64,000 nucleotides of DNA from Isoetes taiwanensis (GCA_021234155.1 JAJEKV010000165.1:500001-564000), one strand, 5' to 3'. Positions 20,950 through 34,970 are shown, counted from the stretch's first letter. The notes: generated from the sequence alone by a model not told the origin. Program-made: numbers and translations.

Positions 20950-23900
20950 ATCCGTCCTAAAGCTCTCGGACTGTAAGTGATGGGTGATCCAGTCTGCCTG
21001 ACTGCAGTAGCCACCTGAGGTTAATCACCCACCATGCACCATCCCACCGAGCACCTGTCCGTCCATCATGTCAGCCCATGTTTGATGAAGATAGGCTTGC
21101 CCGCTGGATCCCGGGGATTAGGCAACTCACACATTTGTTCGGGATCCCAAAGGGTCAACCAATTTCTATGCATTTCCCAAAGGCTTCCAAAGTATCCCTT
21201 GATGTTCTTAGTTCCATGGATGACCAAATACCAACTCGAATAACCACGCCCTGCCCAGCATCCCTTCCAGGCGATCCTGGCGTTTGACTCCACCTGTGTC
21301 CGGCGAAACCCTGCCTCTAGCCACCTTTATTTAAAAGTCTTGCAAAGGATCTCTGCTTAGGCTCTAACACCACAACCTTCTTAGAAAATCTAATGGAAGC
21401 CGAAACATCAAACATGCATCCACAAGATACTGAATACAACAGACAAACGCCAAGATTTGAAATATCTTAACCGCGGATTTAAGCCTGATGTAAATCTGTA
21501 ACAATCAAAGACGCTTGGCGATTTAATCTTCAGTTGCACAATTAAATCACGCAGCGCTTATTTCAGACACCCATCATCTTCTCTGCCACTCCAAGGCCAT
21601 TCTCCCTCCGGCCACTTTAATTTCGCTCTGACCTAGAATTGTTGGCTTATTAGTCTGGCCCTTCACAACCGTGAGCATTATTTTACTATTGATTTGGCAA
21701 ATTGGTGAATCATACTAGGAGCCGTTGCCTTCATTTCTATTAATTAGTTTCATTGTTAACTGCGGAATCTACTCTATTGTTAAAGCTTGCATCACCCGCA
21801 ATGGGGCAAGTGATATTCCCCTAAGTTCGCCATCACGATTTTGAGCAACCGCTTAGTACGGTTTGTCTTTATTATCGCTTCCTTGTCAGTCAGTAGGGAC
21901 ATGGGCCTCCAGAGCAACGCCCACTTTCGAATTGGGTCTGGACAAGTCTACGAGACTTTGACTGGCTGCATGATTTCAGCCGCCACAAGGGTGGCCTTAG
22001 AGACTCCAAGTGCTACTACGCATGAGAAATGGTCTTCAAGAAAGTCTCTTGGCCTGCTCATCACCACAAGTGGACATCTTCCTTGCACCCATAAGAGCCT
22101 GCAATATAACCTCCAACATGAAGCCCAGTTGTATCAATTGGAGCAACACTGCCCTGAATGCAGGTACCTATGCAGATCTGGAAAACCATTTTATTTAAGG
22201 GCCCTCTCCTTAGTTTGTAGCTCGTATTTCTGGATTTCCCCACTTGAGGGTCCCGGATTCTCATCCTCTCTCTCGACCATCCCTGCTCCGACCGATCCCG
22301 ATCCGTATGAAAGAAATATATAGTTCTGTCCGATCATCTAGGAAGAAACATTCTACGCACCGCCATTGTCACCCCTTGGCCTTAGTAACATCATATTCCC
22401 GCCCCGAAAGATGGATATCATAAAAGACTACATGTGCCATCTCCGCTCGGTACGGGCACCATTATCCTTAACATCATATTAGCATCCCTCCCTAATAATA
22501 ACTTTGAGGCACTCGCATCAAGGAGCATAAAGGGCGATGTGACTCCACCGAAGGACAAACGATGACATAGTGAAGGACCTCAATTGTCAATCCCATACGT
22601 ACCGGTAAAAGAAGCCACCGTAGTCCCTTCGGGTTCATGCCCATCTCCTCCCACCCCGGCCCAACACAAAGAGTGTGATATATTTTCTGCGCCGGTTGAA
22701 CTGGCAAGAGACCAGGACTAATGGAGACTCACTAACGGATGTCGCTCTCCAGAATCACAAGGGCCATTTCTTCTCAACTCACCCAAGACCTTAGTAGAGT
22801 CTCCTTTATGTTTTGTATTTTACCTTCCAATTTTAGGAAGTCCTTGACCGTAATACAATTTCGATGTCATCATTACTGACCTTGTATTTGTCCAAAGAAT
22901 CCAATTTCATAATGCCACATCCCGATAGCCTTTGTAACTCAACACCCCATAAATGGGACCATCAGATATCCTTTACGACTGCAAAGTGACTCAACGAAGG
23001 ACATCCTATCCTGGTGAAAGCAATCTCTTGGGTATAAGACTTCCTTCTTGCTAATCGGGTCTAAACTCCAAATGGTCTCGGGGCTGGCTGCCTAGCCCCG
23101 AGTCTTTCTCATCTCCACATTCAAGTCAAAGATGCTAAGAACAATGAGGTTCCTACCCATAGTATTCCTCAGCAAGCTCCCACTGGTTCCAATGGAGCCA
23201 TAATCCTTCCTTACAAAACACGTCAACACAATCTTATACGAGTCCTGTTGGTCCCGATCACGTGGATGAGCTGATCCGAATGTCATCACCACCTTTGCTC
23301 TCTTGCGCCCTCTTCTTCTCCTCAGATAATTCTGTCTCCGCGATGTAGGTCCGCCTCCAAGCAGCCTTGGCAAGTGAATGCCCCTCAGATTTTGACCCTA
23401 CTGTCTGGGCAATGGGCGTATATATTCCAATCTAATCGCTGACTCAAGTATAGCTTGTTCAACGTGAAGGACCTAATAGTACGTATACTGAATCAAGATT
23501 ACAGAATAGAAACACGGGCCGATTTGAATAGAATTGATGAGAAAATCACCGGCGGAAATGAACAGTGCCACACTGCCAGCGCAGCCACCGCCAGTTCGAT
23601 CGATTTACGCACGGTTTTCAAATCAATTGGTTGACTTGAAACACTGCAAGCGTGAATTTTCCAAAACACGCCCGGCGTGAATTGGTTTGATTTTGAAAGC
23701 ACCGGCGTGAATACAATTTATGAAACCAGTTAGATTACCTTGTATAGAAATGCCTATTTATCTTAAAGTTGCACTAATCTCAAATCAAGTAGTGAAGTAT
23801 TGGCATCCAAGATACGACACCTCCCATACGATAGTGATTTGTAGAACACCTCGGTCTGCTTGTTCCTCGCCTCTCGCCTCGATGATGGTGGCCTTTGTGC

Positions 23901-24760
23901 CTCAACCACTACCACAGATGACATATTTAATACTCATCACCTGATAATAGCTCCCTCGGATCGCTCGTCATCCTAATAAAAGCAGGCTTGTTCGAGATCA
24001 TATCCTGCACATCCGGTAGGCATTTGACCTGATTACTAATCATGCTCTGAACAATCTCCATGGCATGTGCTGATCATATCTCAAGCAACATAAATGGAGC
24101 TGGTGAACTAGATGTGAGGGGACTTCACGGACTAAAGTTTCAAGACCCAATGATAATGGCTTCCATTGCACCTATTCAAATTGTTCATGGCCTCTAGCCG
24201 CCCACTGGCCCTGCTCATTCTCAAAATGTAAGCCCCATGCCTCTACAACCCAGTTGAACATTCTTCCCAGATCTAGGACCCTTTAGAAGCTTCAAGTCAC
24301 CACCCCCAGCTTGCTGCAACAGTGACCTGGTGCCCGCTTAGTGAACATGCCTCTACTAATGTAAACGATCTCTGCAACAAATAGATATTGGCGAATCGCG
24401 CAGCATTGGTTGGCCAACCATACTTAAAAACATGTCCCGCACCGCCTGACATCCGCTCATGAACGATCCTTGTATGTAGCTCTACAAAGGAGTAAAGTCC
24501 GAAAGCAGCATCTTCTTCCCGCTCGTAACTCCCAAAGAGCACCTGCGCCTGGTGTCATCCACTTCACAAGATTAGATCCCTTTGCCTGGCCATCTGTCCG
24601 CCTCTTCAAGCAGCGAGAGTTGTCGAGCCATGACCTGTCTTTGGCAAGGTCAACGCACCACCCCATCCATCCTCTGTGGGCAGTGGTCATGGCTGCTACA
24701 AGAACGATCCCATCCAGAGACCGGCGGCACCGCGCCTCTTGCTTTCAAGGTGATTAAACC
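20950..24760 (-). pseudogene. Unrecognised element coding region (U1 copy), disrupted
   Basis: Matches 40490-44662 in U2. The best piece is 23092-23373, with NYLRRRRGRKRAKVV, SYKIVLTCFVRKDYGS and LRNTMGRNLIVLSIFDLN. Also readable are SWYLVIHGTKNIKGYFG (21066-21293) and YNLQHEAQLYQLE on the plus strand, the latter probably a shadow. The region is conserved between units but interrupted everywhere here. No family was recognised. Confidence 0.4.
23667..23679. repeat. CACGCC/GGCGTG palindrome
   Basis: cacgcccggcgtg, one of the short CG-rich palindromes scattered through the unit; it is followed by gaattggttt. A half-site (ggcgtgaat) lies at about 23703. Confidence 0.7.
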
Positions 24761-25759
24761 TGACTTATAGGGTTTTCCGAAAGCACCTAAAATGAAGATT
24801 TATTAACTTTTACACTTCGCAATGTGCGAGATCACGCTTGCTGTACTAAACCCCAAATTATAGCAACCGCCATGGTTGGTATCTCCTATTATTGACCCAA
24901 GTGCTATGCTAATTTGAAACCAAATTATTTTGCATCCACATTTTAAGCTACATACCTTCATGAATCCATATTTCACAATTATTTAACCTCATTGAACATT
25001 GCTATTCCAACCTGCTCAACAACACCGCCATATTCTATATATAAAACAGAAAGCAAAATTATGTTCTACGTAATCCGACAATCAGAATAACCCATGTTAA
25101 TACTTAAAATCGGCAGTATTACACCAAACTCATGCAAAGCATACTATCCAAGGCAAGGAAATATCTCAAATTCATGTTATTAATACTCTACATGCTGGTG
25201 TATTCGTGGCAAATTAAATACCTTGAATAGAGTCTGTATTCTCAGGCTCCGATCAACGTCCCTCCGAACTTTGAGAAGAGCCGGTTTAGAGATTCCTTCC
25301 ACCGCTTCCTCTCGGCCTCCCGTCCGCCCGACCCTCATTCGCTAGAAGACATCTCCGGGAGCCTTAGTAACAGTAGGCCTGGCTAGTCGCCTGGACACGT
25401 GTTTCTAAGAAAGTCATTTTTCTAATTGCATTTGAAATAGAGAATTTGACTCCAAGAAAACAAAACGAAACACACATACAACATTAATGATTTAAGACCC
25501 GTCCGCCCCACTTTCTCATTAAGTTTTAAAACCAATCTACCCAAAAGTATCCCGCCAAAATTTATCCCCGCCCAAAGTTAACCCGAATCTTCTCTAACCC
25601 CGACCTCCCACCAGTTTCCAGCGCCCACCTTCCTTCAAAATCACCTCGTAGACTCAAAATCGTGCCTCAAGAATGGCCATGCACTCGGTACTCACATCTC
25701 ATTCCAATAGCTTCAGGGAACATTAATTTGGGCTGTAGTGGTGTCTCTATCAGCAATTT

Positions 25760-25988
25760 CTTCAGCAAAGCGGTCGAAGATGCAGAATGTTTCATGTTAA
25801 CTACAAACTAAAAGGAAAGTAGGATTATGCAAGATCGACCATCGATCCCACCGAACTCCATGGAAATTCGCCGATAAAGTATGTCCGTTAAGGATTAACG
25901 CCATGATGAAGTTTTACCGCAGACTTTGGGGATACGCTGAGAGTGTTGGAACATTTGTCGCGATGGCCAAGAAACCGCTGGAAAAAAG
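25760..25988 (+). pseudogene. DUF8039-like exon (U1), degraded
   Basis: Collinear with 490-741 and 45678-45925. Landmarks are gaatgtttcatgttaactac, tatgcaagatcgacc, ggggatacgctgagagtgttgg and aagaaaccgctgg before the donor ggtaac. Confidence 0.35.
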
Positions 25989-26099
25989 GTAACATGTAAA
26001 TATAACAGAAAATATAGAAGCAGACAAACTTGTTGTATTCATCGAAAAGATTACAATTGTATAGACTGGATAAACCGTGATGTAAACTGCACAAAATCC

Positions 26100-26660
26100 T
26101 GCTTGGGCCTGTACCATCGAGTAGGCTATCGATACTCCCATTCTACTGTAGGCAAGGAATCTTTTCCTGCAAACCTCAAAGAAAGCCTCAGCTCTAGCTC
26201 CACCACTCCCCGCCGCTTCCACCTCCACCTCCTCGCCCCGCCTCCGCCCGCCCGCTGGTTCCAATGCATCGTATAGTGGGTTCAGCCGGTTGAGCCATCT
26301 CCATTGCATCGTGACATCGCCTGTGGTAGTAGGTTCGGGGCATGAGGCGGTTCACTAAGAAACGCGCCTCATTTTGGAATCGGTGAGCCTACGATAATAA
26401 GTGGTGATCACTGATCACCACCGTGATTCTCAAGTGATTAGGATAAGAGGGCAGCCTGTACATTGCACCCCAGCCCAGATCTATCACTGCCCCGCCATCA
26501 TTACTTAGATCCAAGCACCAGTTGCAAGATTCTGGGTGCCCAAACTGACCCAGTGCAAGTGCTCAATGAATGAGGATCAAACTGAATAATGCAGATTGCC
26601 CAAATGAATCACCAACCGCATTAACTGCATCTATATATCAATAGGAAAGGAAAGCGAGTA
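26100..26660 (-). pseudogene. Coiled-coil element protein (U1 copy), degraded
   Basis: Collinear with 46056-46711. Recognisable by plus-strand ccatctccattgcatcgtgac and ggataagagggcagcctgtacattgc. The frame is lost. Confidence 0.3.
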
Positions 26661-28269
26661 CGTATTCATCACCAAGGAAAGAGTATTTTTATTTATAAAC
26701 TTAGAATTCAAGTAGGACACGCCTGTAGCCAAGTAGGATACAATTGCTCAGGTAAACACCTGTCCGGCCTCACCTCCATTTACTATCCATCCAGACAGTA
26801 CAAGCCAGCGCTGGAGAAGTCACATGTAAACAATTTTTTCAAACATTGTCCTCTTCAGATCTTTCTTCCAACGCCTACCACCTTATCCAATGAAACCCGT
26901 ACCAGAACTCAAGAACTCCACCGAACAGTTAGCTATTGTTTATAAACCATTCCCCGTTTTCATAAACATCATCTGCCTCCTCCTCATTTCTAGAGCAAAT
27001 GCAAAAGCTCTGTCTTCTTGGATTAACCTATCGAGATGCAAACTAGAAAACTAAATTAGAAACCAATCTTTGAGCTCCCGAGGCTGGAAGGATTGGAAGA
27101 ACTGAGGACTAGCCAGGCTCGAATCTCGGTTTCATCTGCATCTTTTAGTCCTCGCTTTCTTGCCTTGTCTCAGGAGTCTCCTACTTCCCCCTGCATGCCA
27201 GAATCGAAAGGCGTGAGTCTTTTAACTGGTTAGGAATCGCTTCCAAAACCAAACATCTAACATTGAGAACAAACCACCAAGATTTCGACCAAGCAAGATC
27301 CAAACACGGGATAATAGAAGAAAATGGTGAACCCTTTAGAAAGTCAGAAATGGATTTATATGCTAATTAGAAAGAAGTGAATAATTGATTGTTTGATTCA
27401 ACACGCCCCAAGTGACCAGCCTCCCGCACATGACATGTATATGGTATATATGGAGAATATTGTACTTGCAATAAATCAGATTTTATTCCATTTATTGCAA
27501 TCTATTATAATCTCAGATCCATCTTACCAGGACTGATCACAAGCACCTTCACCAAACAATTTGCTCACCCATCAGACTGTACCACTATAGCAGAAATACC
27601 AAGACGGGCAAAATGAAGGGCTATGGAAGGGCAATGAAGCGTAAATATAAGTAATGAGCAGCCAAGATCAAAGACATAGTTTAATATGCTTTTTGAGTAC
27701 GTGAATTGAAAACCAATTCTATTGTGTGTATCTCAAAAATAGAATTCTAGAAAAATTTCATATGAAGCTACATTAAAATGATTTGTGAAGAAAATTATAT
27801 ACAAAACACTTGTAAGGTTGTGGAATTGTTTTTAGGTCGATAGGAAAATTCTATGGTCACCGTGACTAACCCCTCATGTGGTTGATTTATAGTGTTCCCA
27901 GGACTTCGTTGGAGACAAAATCTATGCATACAAAACTTTAGAGATGTAAATTGTACTTGAGACAAAACAATTGAGAAATGATTTAATTCAAATAATTTTA
28001 TGTACGTAGTGTCGCCCGGCTGACTGCTTGAATAGAAAATTTTATGGACGTAAAACCTGCTTGACACCCTATCCATAAGAGGAGAAATGATGCCCTTTGG
28101 CGAAAATTACAGAAAATGCCCGAGGTATGGTCCAAAGCTCGTGAAGCAACCAAAAAAAAAAAAGGGGCCGCCCGATTCTAAGAGATCATTGATCTCCATT
28201 CAAGAAGAAGAAAGGTGTTAGAAAAGAAAGAAAGGTGAAAAATCGACATGCAATCTTATTCATCTCTCA

Positions 28270-28630
28270 AACACGAAAACCTGGGGTTTCCAATTCTCGA
28301 CCTTCTCCTCTCATCCTCTTCCTCCTCCTCCTCTCCTCCTCCCTCCCTCTTCTATTCCTCGGCTTCTGTGGTCAAGCCAACCTGCGGCTGCTCATGCTCT
28401 TTGGGAGGACATCTCCTCCTCTTCCTCCATCTCCTCCTCTTCCTCCCTCTTCCTCCTCTTCAGAATCGAGGAATCTCGTAGAGCCCAACCTCCTCTTCCA
28501 TGTCAAAATCAAGATCATCCTCACCTAACCGTGAGGAGAATTGGGCAAGAAAATCCATGGGAAGAGAGTTTCAACCCGACGCCTCGTGAGACTGGTTCTT
28601 CATGAAGTTCGAGCACCGAGGTCAACGCCC
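28270..28630 (-). pseudogene. Glu-rich acidic protein (U1 copy), degraded
   Basis: The plus-strand pyrimidine tract (ctcatcctcttcctcctcc and following) is the complement of the Glu codons. A P2-type promoter with ggatttatatagg is at 28674-28686, so the gene and promoter pairing is retained. Confidence 0.4.
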
Positions 28631-28654
28631 ATGGTGTAAAAATTGGGATGTAAT

Positions 28655-28745
28655 GGTCTTGAGAGCGTGAACCGGATTTATATAGGGTTAATTAGGAAAT
28701 TAGCGTGAATAATTTATTGCTCCTCAATAACACGCCAGCGCATTT
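28655..28745 (-). promoter_or_regulatory. TATA promoter module P2 (U1)
   Basis: The module core (gagcgtgaaccggattta, tatagggttaatt, ttagcgtgaataat, aacacgcc) is intact although surrounding sequence is badly altered. The P1 counterpart near 27358 has lost the 3' part of its TATA (ggatttatatgc). Confidence 0.55.
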
Positions 28746-29085
28746 AAATTCTCAAGGCCAAATTTATTATCTAGGGGTATATATTATTATGGATACACAA
28801 TTCCTCACGCCTATTAGTTATATGTTCAGACCATATATATCCAAATTTCGATAACCAAAATTTGGATATATTTATATAAACGTCATTCTTTGTTGCCGCC
28901 ATGAAAATCTTGCTCCTAAAACGATTCTCGCTTGCTCCATTGCTACATTATACTAAACCCATTTCAAGGAATTTTTCTTAAAAAATCTGACTCCACCCCA
29001 CATATCCACAAAATGCAACGACTTTATCCTATGGTGTACAATTTTTCTTACCTACCATTGACTAAAAAGGGTGCAATTTGCCTAG

Positions 29086-30787
29086 GTCAATGGTGCCCTC
29101 CAATCAAGATGGTGAAAAGAGTAATATCAATGAAACCAACTCCTAGCAAGAATGTTAAGAAAACACCAGTCCCTCTATAGTAGGCAATGGAGAACAAAGA
29201 AGGTGAGAATCATGCACAAGTGCAGCCAAGGAAATAGTGTAGGCTGGGCGAGTCATCAGGCCAGCGCATCCCCGGCCGGTCAAGTAATGATGAAAGGCTA
29301 GGGGAAGACAATATTGTATTGCACTGGCTGTGTTAAAGACAACCCTGAAAGGTGGGGTTCGGGTGGACAAGGAATGTTCGTGGTTGTGCTCAAGCAATTG
29401 AGGTTCCTTGACTGCCTATAAGTAGTGTGTCTCAATCAGGAGGATTACATTTTTCCCGAGGCCCCAGGGGTTGTTAGAATAATGATTGTTCCTGGATATT
29501 GATCCATCATTGGAAACTCAAACCCAGGGCAGGGAGAAGTATCATTATCTCAGCAAAAGAGCCAAGTTGATTAGCGACACCAAACGTGATAAGAAATGGT
29601 GCAGTTAGCCTGATTGTTGTTGAGGATTGTATGCAATAGAACAATTGGTGGAAGCAAGAGCACTTTCAAGAGTACACCGTTGATGAGAGGAGGACCTATG
29701 TACACATCTTCGAAAGCATGCACTTCAAGATGAAAGAAACCAAATAGAAAAGATACCCTTTGCTAGGCAAATGGATATGGTGCAAAAGCATGGCGTATAT
29801 CCATGCAATTCCAACTTTCAAGTGGTGGCATAATTGGCAAAAAACAGCAGAGGGGAACAGGATTGTTTTCACATGGAAATAATGGTTTGTTGAGACTAAC
29901 AAATTAGGGACTCGCTGCCGTGAGATATATTTGAAAATATTGATTTCAATGCAGTCTATGCCATAGCAAAAGCTGTATGATGAAAAGGGAAGCATGCTTG
30001 TTGAGAAAAGGTTGCCATCACATTGTACTCAAAAGAGTATTTTGGAAGAAGTGAATTTCTACTGAGAATTGGGACCTCTTCCAATATTCCAACCTAGCTT
30101 TAGTAGGTTAAAAAAGAAGTATTTCCAATCATGTCACCATAGCAACTTCAAAACAACTTTGCAAAGTGCAATTTATGTGCTAAGTTGAAGGAGAGACTTG
30201 ATAAGACCGCAAACCTAGTCAAAGGGCTAGGATAAGGGAGCATATGAAGGACCATATGACTGACCAACTATCATGTAGATCATGTTATTGGATGAGGACT
30301 TTATCCTCGTGATTGGGAACCCAATAACTATTTATGTATTATACATGACAAGATGGAATCCAAAAAAGACTTGTCTTCCAATTCAAGTACATACCATAAA
30401 AGTCATGTGAAGATCATACCCTTTACAGATCTCAATGATCAAGCAATCTTGCATGTATGTAATCAAACCTACTATGGCCATTTTAGTTTGGAGTTGTGAG
30501 GATGGTCCGTGATTTTCATATTGGGAGTATCATGAGGTGTTTGAGAAACTATGAAATGGATACAATGGTGGTCACCTCCGTGACCTTACAAAAATAGCCA
30601 GCACTACATGTAGCATTGTTAGATGGAAAAACCCTAACAATATTGAAAAAGTTCAAAGAAGGCAAGGCTTAGGCATGGGTCTAATGAACATGTTGGAGAG
30701 CTTCAACTTCACGCATAAACCTCAAGATCTACCCAAAAGGTTTCTTTGCAACTTGATAATTGTGCTGGCCAAAATAAGAATCGTGGA
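29086..30787 (+). pseudogene. DUF7869-type element protein, 3'-truncated (U1)
   Basis: Collinear with 4341-6096 and ends at the same base position in the gene (cgtggatgtttg, then unit sequence). Many indels. The Cys-rich block (ttatgtgctaagttgaagg) and the DNC block (ttgataattgtgctggcc) are still clear. Confidence 0.65.
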
Positions 30788-31564
30788 TGTTTGTTTGATT
30801 GATTATTGAAGATCGGATCAAGCAAAAATCATAATGAATAAAAACCCTACCTCCCTTCCGTAGAAAAGTATGACAAACCACCCCCGATATAAAACTCGTA
30901 TTAGGATGGCAAGACCACCATTATAGTGGGGATATTGCCATACTCTATAGCTACTTTAGCCATGCATGTTGTAATGCAATTAATCCAAATACATACCTTT
31001 TGTATTATTGGAAACGATTTGCAAAGATGAATTTCCCATTACATCAGCGCTAATATACCATTGAGCTTTGTTTTTCCATATGGAGTACTAACATTATCCT
31101 TGTAATCGTGGATTTTAGCCAACCGCATAACATAGCAATAGCCATATGTGTATTAGTGACATCTGCAACTAAATGATGGTTCTTGATGAATTTTTATTCA
31201 TCAATGAGTACCCCCGACTAGAATACCCCAAGAAAAGCAACTGCATAGTCTCATATACAACTCACATTGGCCAATATGTATCTTAGTCTCATTAAAAAGG
31301 AAGACCAGATAATAGATGCAAGAGATAATAGGATGCAAGGGGAAAAAGTTCCTACAAATGCTTAATCTTCTAAATCACTTAGAGCAAAGGGAGAGAGCAT
31401 CACCGTGTGTGTCCCTAGTGAAATGAAGTGTCTAAAAATCCGCTTGACCTAGCATATGTTAGACCAAAGATCTACTCCTGGCCAATCCCTTTGGGCAAGA
31501 TATCATTCTAATATCTAAACTGAACGAAAGTTAGTCTAGACTAGTACCTCTTTTCCCAAAGCCT

Positions 31565-31714
31565 ATTTAGTTTTAGAGATGTAATCGCTCAAGTTCTCAG
31601 AGAGTCAATGTGAATGCCTTGAACAATTAATAAGGACCGTCCTCTTGAGCTACGATTTGAGATGTATGGAGCTTGAAGAGAATGATGTCTTAGCATCAAT
31701 GCTATTCTCGAGGT
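31565..31714 (+). pseudogene. Captured gene, penultimate exon (U2, first copy)
   Basis: Collinear with 6864-7016, with changes such as gacagaatgctc to gatgtaatcgctc. The donor region cgag/gtaaataatg is retained. The terminal exon counterpart follows at about 31806-31885 (gagcatatgctcggtatg). Confidence 0.45.
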
Positions 31715-32149
31715 AAATAATGTTATTAATTCCATTTGATATTTAGCATTTGTTTCTTTATGAATGAAATAATCATACTTTATGGGTTTTTTTAATATTG
31801 AATGTCACTGATCCGAGCATATGCTCGGTATGTTATCGATCGGGCACAAAGATCTTTTTGATAAAATGGTGTGCCACTTTCTAAGGTCTCAATGAACACA
31901 TGGTTGGCGTAAACCATATTTTTCTCTTACAAGACCATTACACCTTTTATTTTTATGCCGGAACCACAAAAGAGATCGATACAAATGTAAGTGGGAGAAA
32001 CATATGAGCAAGCAAAGAGGCCACAATCTAGTGCGGCATGCTCCCTATTCTCGCCAAGGGACTAACCTCTATTCTCGCCTCACTTCCCTTGCATTCTAGC
32101 AAGAGAACCACCGCCATCCTAAATAGGGCTCTGACACCCTTGATGCCTA

Positions 32150-32330
32150 AAACACTAAGCCCTCCTATAAGAAATAAACACACAAGAAATCCCCCATAAG
32201 AAGATAAATGTATAAAGAAAATGAATATGGACTTGAACTCACTGATCCTTGCAAACAAAAACAATGTCCTGAGAGGCCTAAGGCGGCTTCATTGTGCCCC
32301 GCCCGCTTCCCGTTTATACAAAACTGCCCC
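32150..32330 (-). mobile_element. Probable tRNA-derived SINE fragment (U2)
   Basis: The minus strand shows an A-box-like ttaggcctctcagg and a B-box-like gagttcaagtcc roughly 40 nt apart, in the same place as 7440-7640 in U1. Confidence 0.35.
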
Positions 32331-33359
32331 CCCGCTCCGCCTCTCACCAAAGTCGATATGAGAGAACTGCAGTGTTCTTTGCAATCGCATATCCTAAGAT
32401 GTTCATTACAAGACTTCTGCTCAAGCGTATTCCACCGCTTCTCTCACATGCTTCCAAATTCAACCTTTTGACACATAGACATAAATTCTCAAACGATCCC
32501 AACCAAAATTAGAAAATCCTCCCCTTGCCAATTAAGCTCCTCAAACTTGCCTAAATATACCCTTTCTATACAATACCATACCAAAAATCTTAGTCACCAT
32601 TGCAAAATACCCCCCAACGCTTAAACTTAATTGGGCAAACTAAATGGGACTTAAAAGTTCCACAAACAAGCATCCCGGCCCATGCGGGCTTTTTGAGAAT
32701 CTTGCTTTTGGCATGTCTCATAGCAAATTAATATCCTAATGAATACAATGAATAGCCAGGTATATCTGTAAGCTTCCATCATTAGGTAGGTTTTGTTTTT
32801 AGGACTTTAAAAATCTCCTGGGACGATTCAAAGTATTGTGCTAATGAATCAAAGTCCTCATTGGATTTTACATGGTTGCTAGCTCCTCGCTTTGATTCCC
32901 TCGTCTAAATGGCATTCTTCCAACTCACTTCCGATTTTCGGTTCCTTCGCAGGTATGATCAAGGTAGATGTAAATTTCTTTAATCTGCAAGAAGAGGCAT
33001 CGATAAAGACTAGAACCATACTCACACATCCTGCACTTTGGGCGAAATACCCCTTGATCGAGATGTTCAAATGGGTCTATGAATGAATACTCGCATACAT
33101 GGATCACAATTTCTTTGTTCTTTTGCAGCTAACCTTAAAATCGCAAGGTAATATCAATATATCTGCCCAAACATCTATCGAACTGATCTTTTGGAACAAA
33201 TTTTAGGTAAAGTTCTAGATAAGTGTATTTAGATCCCAGTTAATGCATCTTGGTTTGTTATTTTATTTGCATCTGAGTCACTTTTGATTTTGTTATATAC
33301 TGACAATATTCTTTAAAAGCCATAAGGCACGGTTGGTAAAAGTGCATGTATTCTTCACC

Positions 33360-34470
33360 CTGAACCAGACATTTTGTTTTCTATTTAAATGCCCAAAACT
33401 TTAAATGTTTAGTGACTGCCAAATGGTTTTAGTTGCAGACAGAAACCATAAAAGATCCATCCATCTGCTATGGGTCATTCTGGAATGCCAGCACCAGCAT
33501 CAAAAAGAGGTCCTGATCTCTTTCTTTAATAAATAGAATGATATAACTGACTTAGCATCTCGCGGGGAAGTCTTTATTGGAAGTGGTCAACACCATTCAT
33601 CAATTTGCATTTAACAAGTTTACGATGACGAAATAAATTCGGCCCAGCACTTAGGGTCAGAATAGTTATCACATTTGAGACTCCAAAATGGTACGAAATT
33701 TAGTTCCGTATCGTCTTTGGCCTCCAACGTAACCCCACAAAGATGATCTGTCCTGTTTGCCATGCCATGGATAATAGCCAGCAGACCCCTCAAGGGCCAG
33801 CATATGCATAGGTTGTAATGGGCTATTCACTGAAAGTTACCTTACATAGCAAGTTTGCTATGTCTTCAAATAAGTTACTTGTGCATCACAGCAAAAAAAA
33901 TTTGCATATATTTTGGGCAAAAGCTACCTTGATGACAGAAGTCCACTAGAGATTCCATTGCTACCTCTTGGTGCTGATACAATATCCCAGATTTACCTAT
34001 GGCAAAGGCATCAAAACATACAAAAAGAATGCCTCCAGTTGCAGTTTGATGTTCTTATGAAGATGACTATACAAGCTCAAAACAGTAAATTGCAGACCAC
34101 AGATAGGACAATCTGTTAGAGAGAACCCCATCTGCATTAGATTCCAGAAAAGGCCATCCTGTGCAAGTTCTATAAGATTGATATGGAACTCAAAAGAGTG
34201 GCCACCATACTCAATAGCAGAATTGATTAGCCCAAGAGCAAATTGTGGAACATCCTCAATGACTGAGACAAAGCCAATACCAGTATCATTTGCATCCTCT
34301 ATGCTTAAAAGGGAACATAAGAAACTGAATATTTCAACAACGCAAAGCAGCCCATATGCAGGTTTTGTCCCCAACCCTGAATCTATCAATATAAGATGCC
34401 CATTGTAATTTACAGAACCATTTGAGAAGGCTGCTTGTTGTGATTCTTCAGCACCTGACTCCAACGGGAC
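33360..34470 (-). pseudogene. GNOM-type ARF-GEF fragment without SEC7 domain (U2)
   Basis: The 33997-34464 minus-strand frame stays open for 155 codons and carries ESGAEESQQAAFSNGSVNYN, YGLLCVVEIFSFLCSLLS, EDVPQFALGLINSAIEYGG and LYSHLHKNIKLQLEAFF. Downstream are the VLALEGLL-type segment, the KCDNYSDP block and the same jump to PREMLSQLYHSV with the same TAA (33541-33620). Two copies sharing the SEC7 deletion and stop show that the deletion is older than the array duplication. Confidence 0.85.
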
Positions 34471-34799
34471 CCGTAACGACTCTAGTGACTAAACGTCAAG
34501 CTTAGATTAAAGCAACTTAACCTTACCTTTTAAGTCATTGACAATGTCATATGCAGAAGAGAAGCATATGATATATAAAAAACTATGAAGTCATCCACAT
34601 GCAGGATTAGCAATAGAATGTTTAACAAGAATGACCAAATTAAGACGTGCACTGAAGATATGTTATATTTTGTCCAGCTTCTTATCTTTGTCTGCAATGC
34701 ATGAGTGAGAAAAACGAATTTTCTACTTAAAATAGAATATACCTAATCTTCTAAGGAAACAGGAAACTGCCAATGCTCACCAGGATATTAGAGGATTGT

Positions 34800-34970
34800 C
34801 CAGGTACTGGATCAAACTTGAATAAGTGAAGAAAAATTGCCCTGATAAGGTCTTGCATCGTGTGCCTTGCAATTTGTTGCAATAACTCACTTTTGCTACT
34901 TGACTGATCCACCAACTGAAAGCAAGTATTTACTACATTAAGTACATCCTTATGGCTCAGCAAAGTACCC
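34800..34970 (-). pseudogene. GNOM-type ARF-GEF upstream exon (U2)
   Basis: Encodes VVNTCFQLVDQSSSKSELLQ and IARHTMQDLIRAIFLHL on the minus strand, as at 10150-10335. It lies upstream (minus sense) of the block at 33360-34470. Confidence 0.8.

Larger units (their letters stand above)
15869..20950. repeat. Nested tandem duplication, copy d2
   Basis: The second tandem copy of the 9943-15868 segment is about 0.85 kb shorter because of many scattered small deletions. The junction near 15868 joins aaaatcatctcattcc directly to tatgaagtcatcc. Because the duplication starts within the GNOM fragment, d2 carries only the upstream GNOM exon, cut off from the rest. Most palindromes present in d1 are eroded here to remnants such as cgcgagtcgagaaa. 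Confidence 0.82.
6097..30787. repeat. Macro-repeat unit U1 (about 24.7 kb)
   Basis: Unit U1 runs from one break in the DUF7869-type gene to the next. It has the same gene order as U2 (orphan exon, GNOM fragment, FCP1-like gene, unrecognised coding region, DUF8039-like exon, DUF7869-type gene). It is longer mainly because of an internal tandem duplication of about 5-6 kb. From about 15870 to 30780 it differs from the other copies by very many small indels and substitutions, densest at CAG, CTG and CG contexts. Confidence 0.88.
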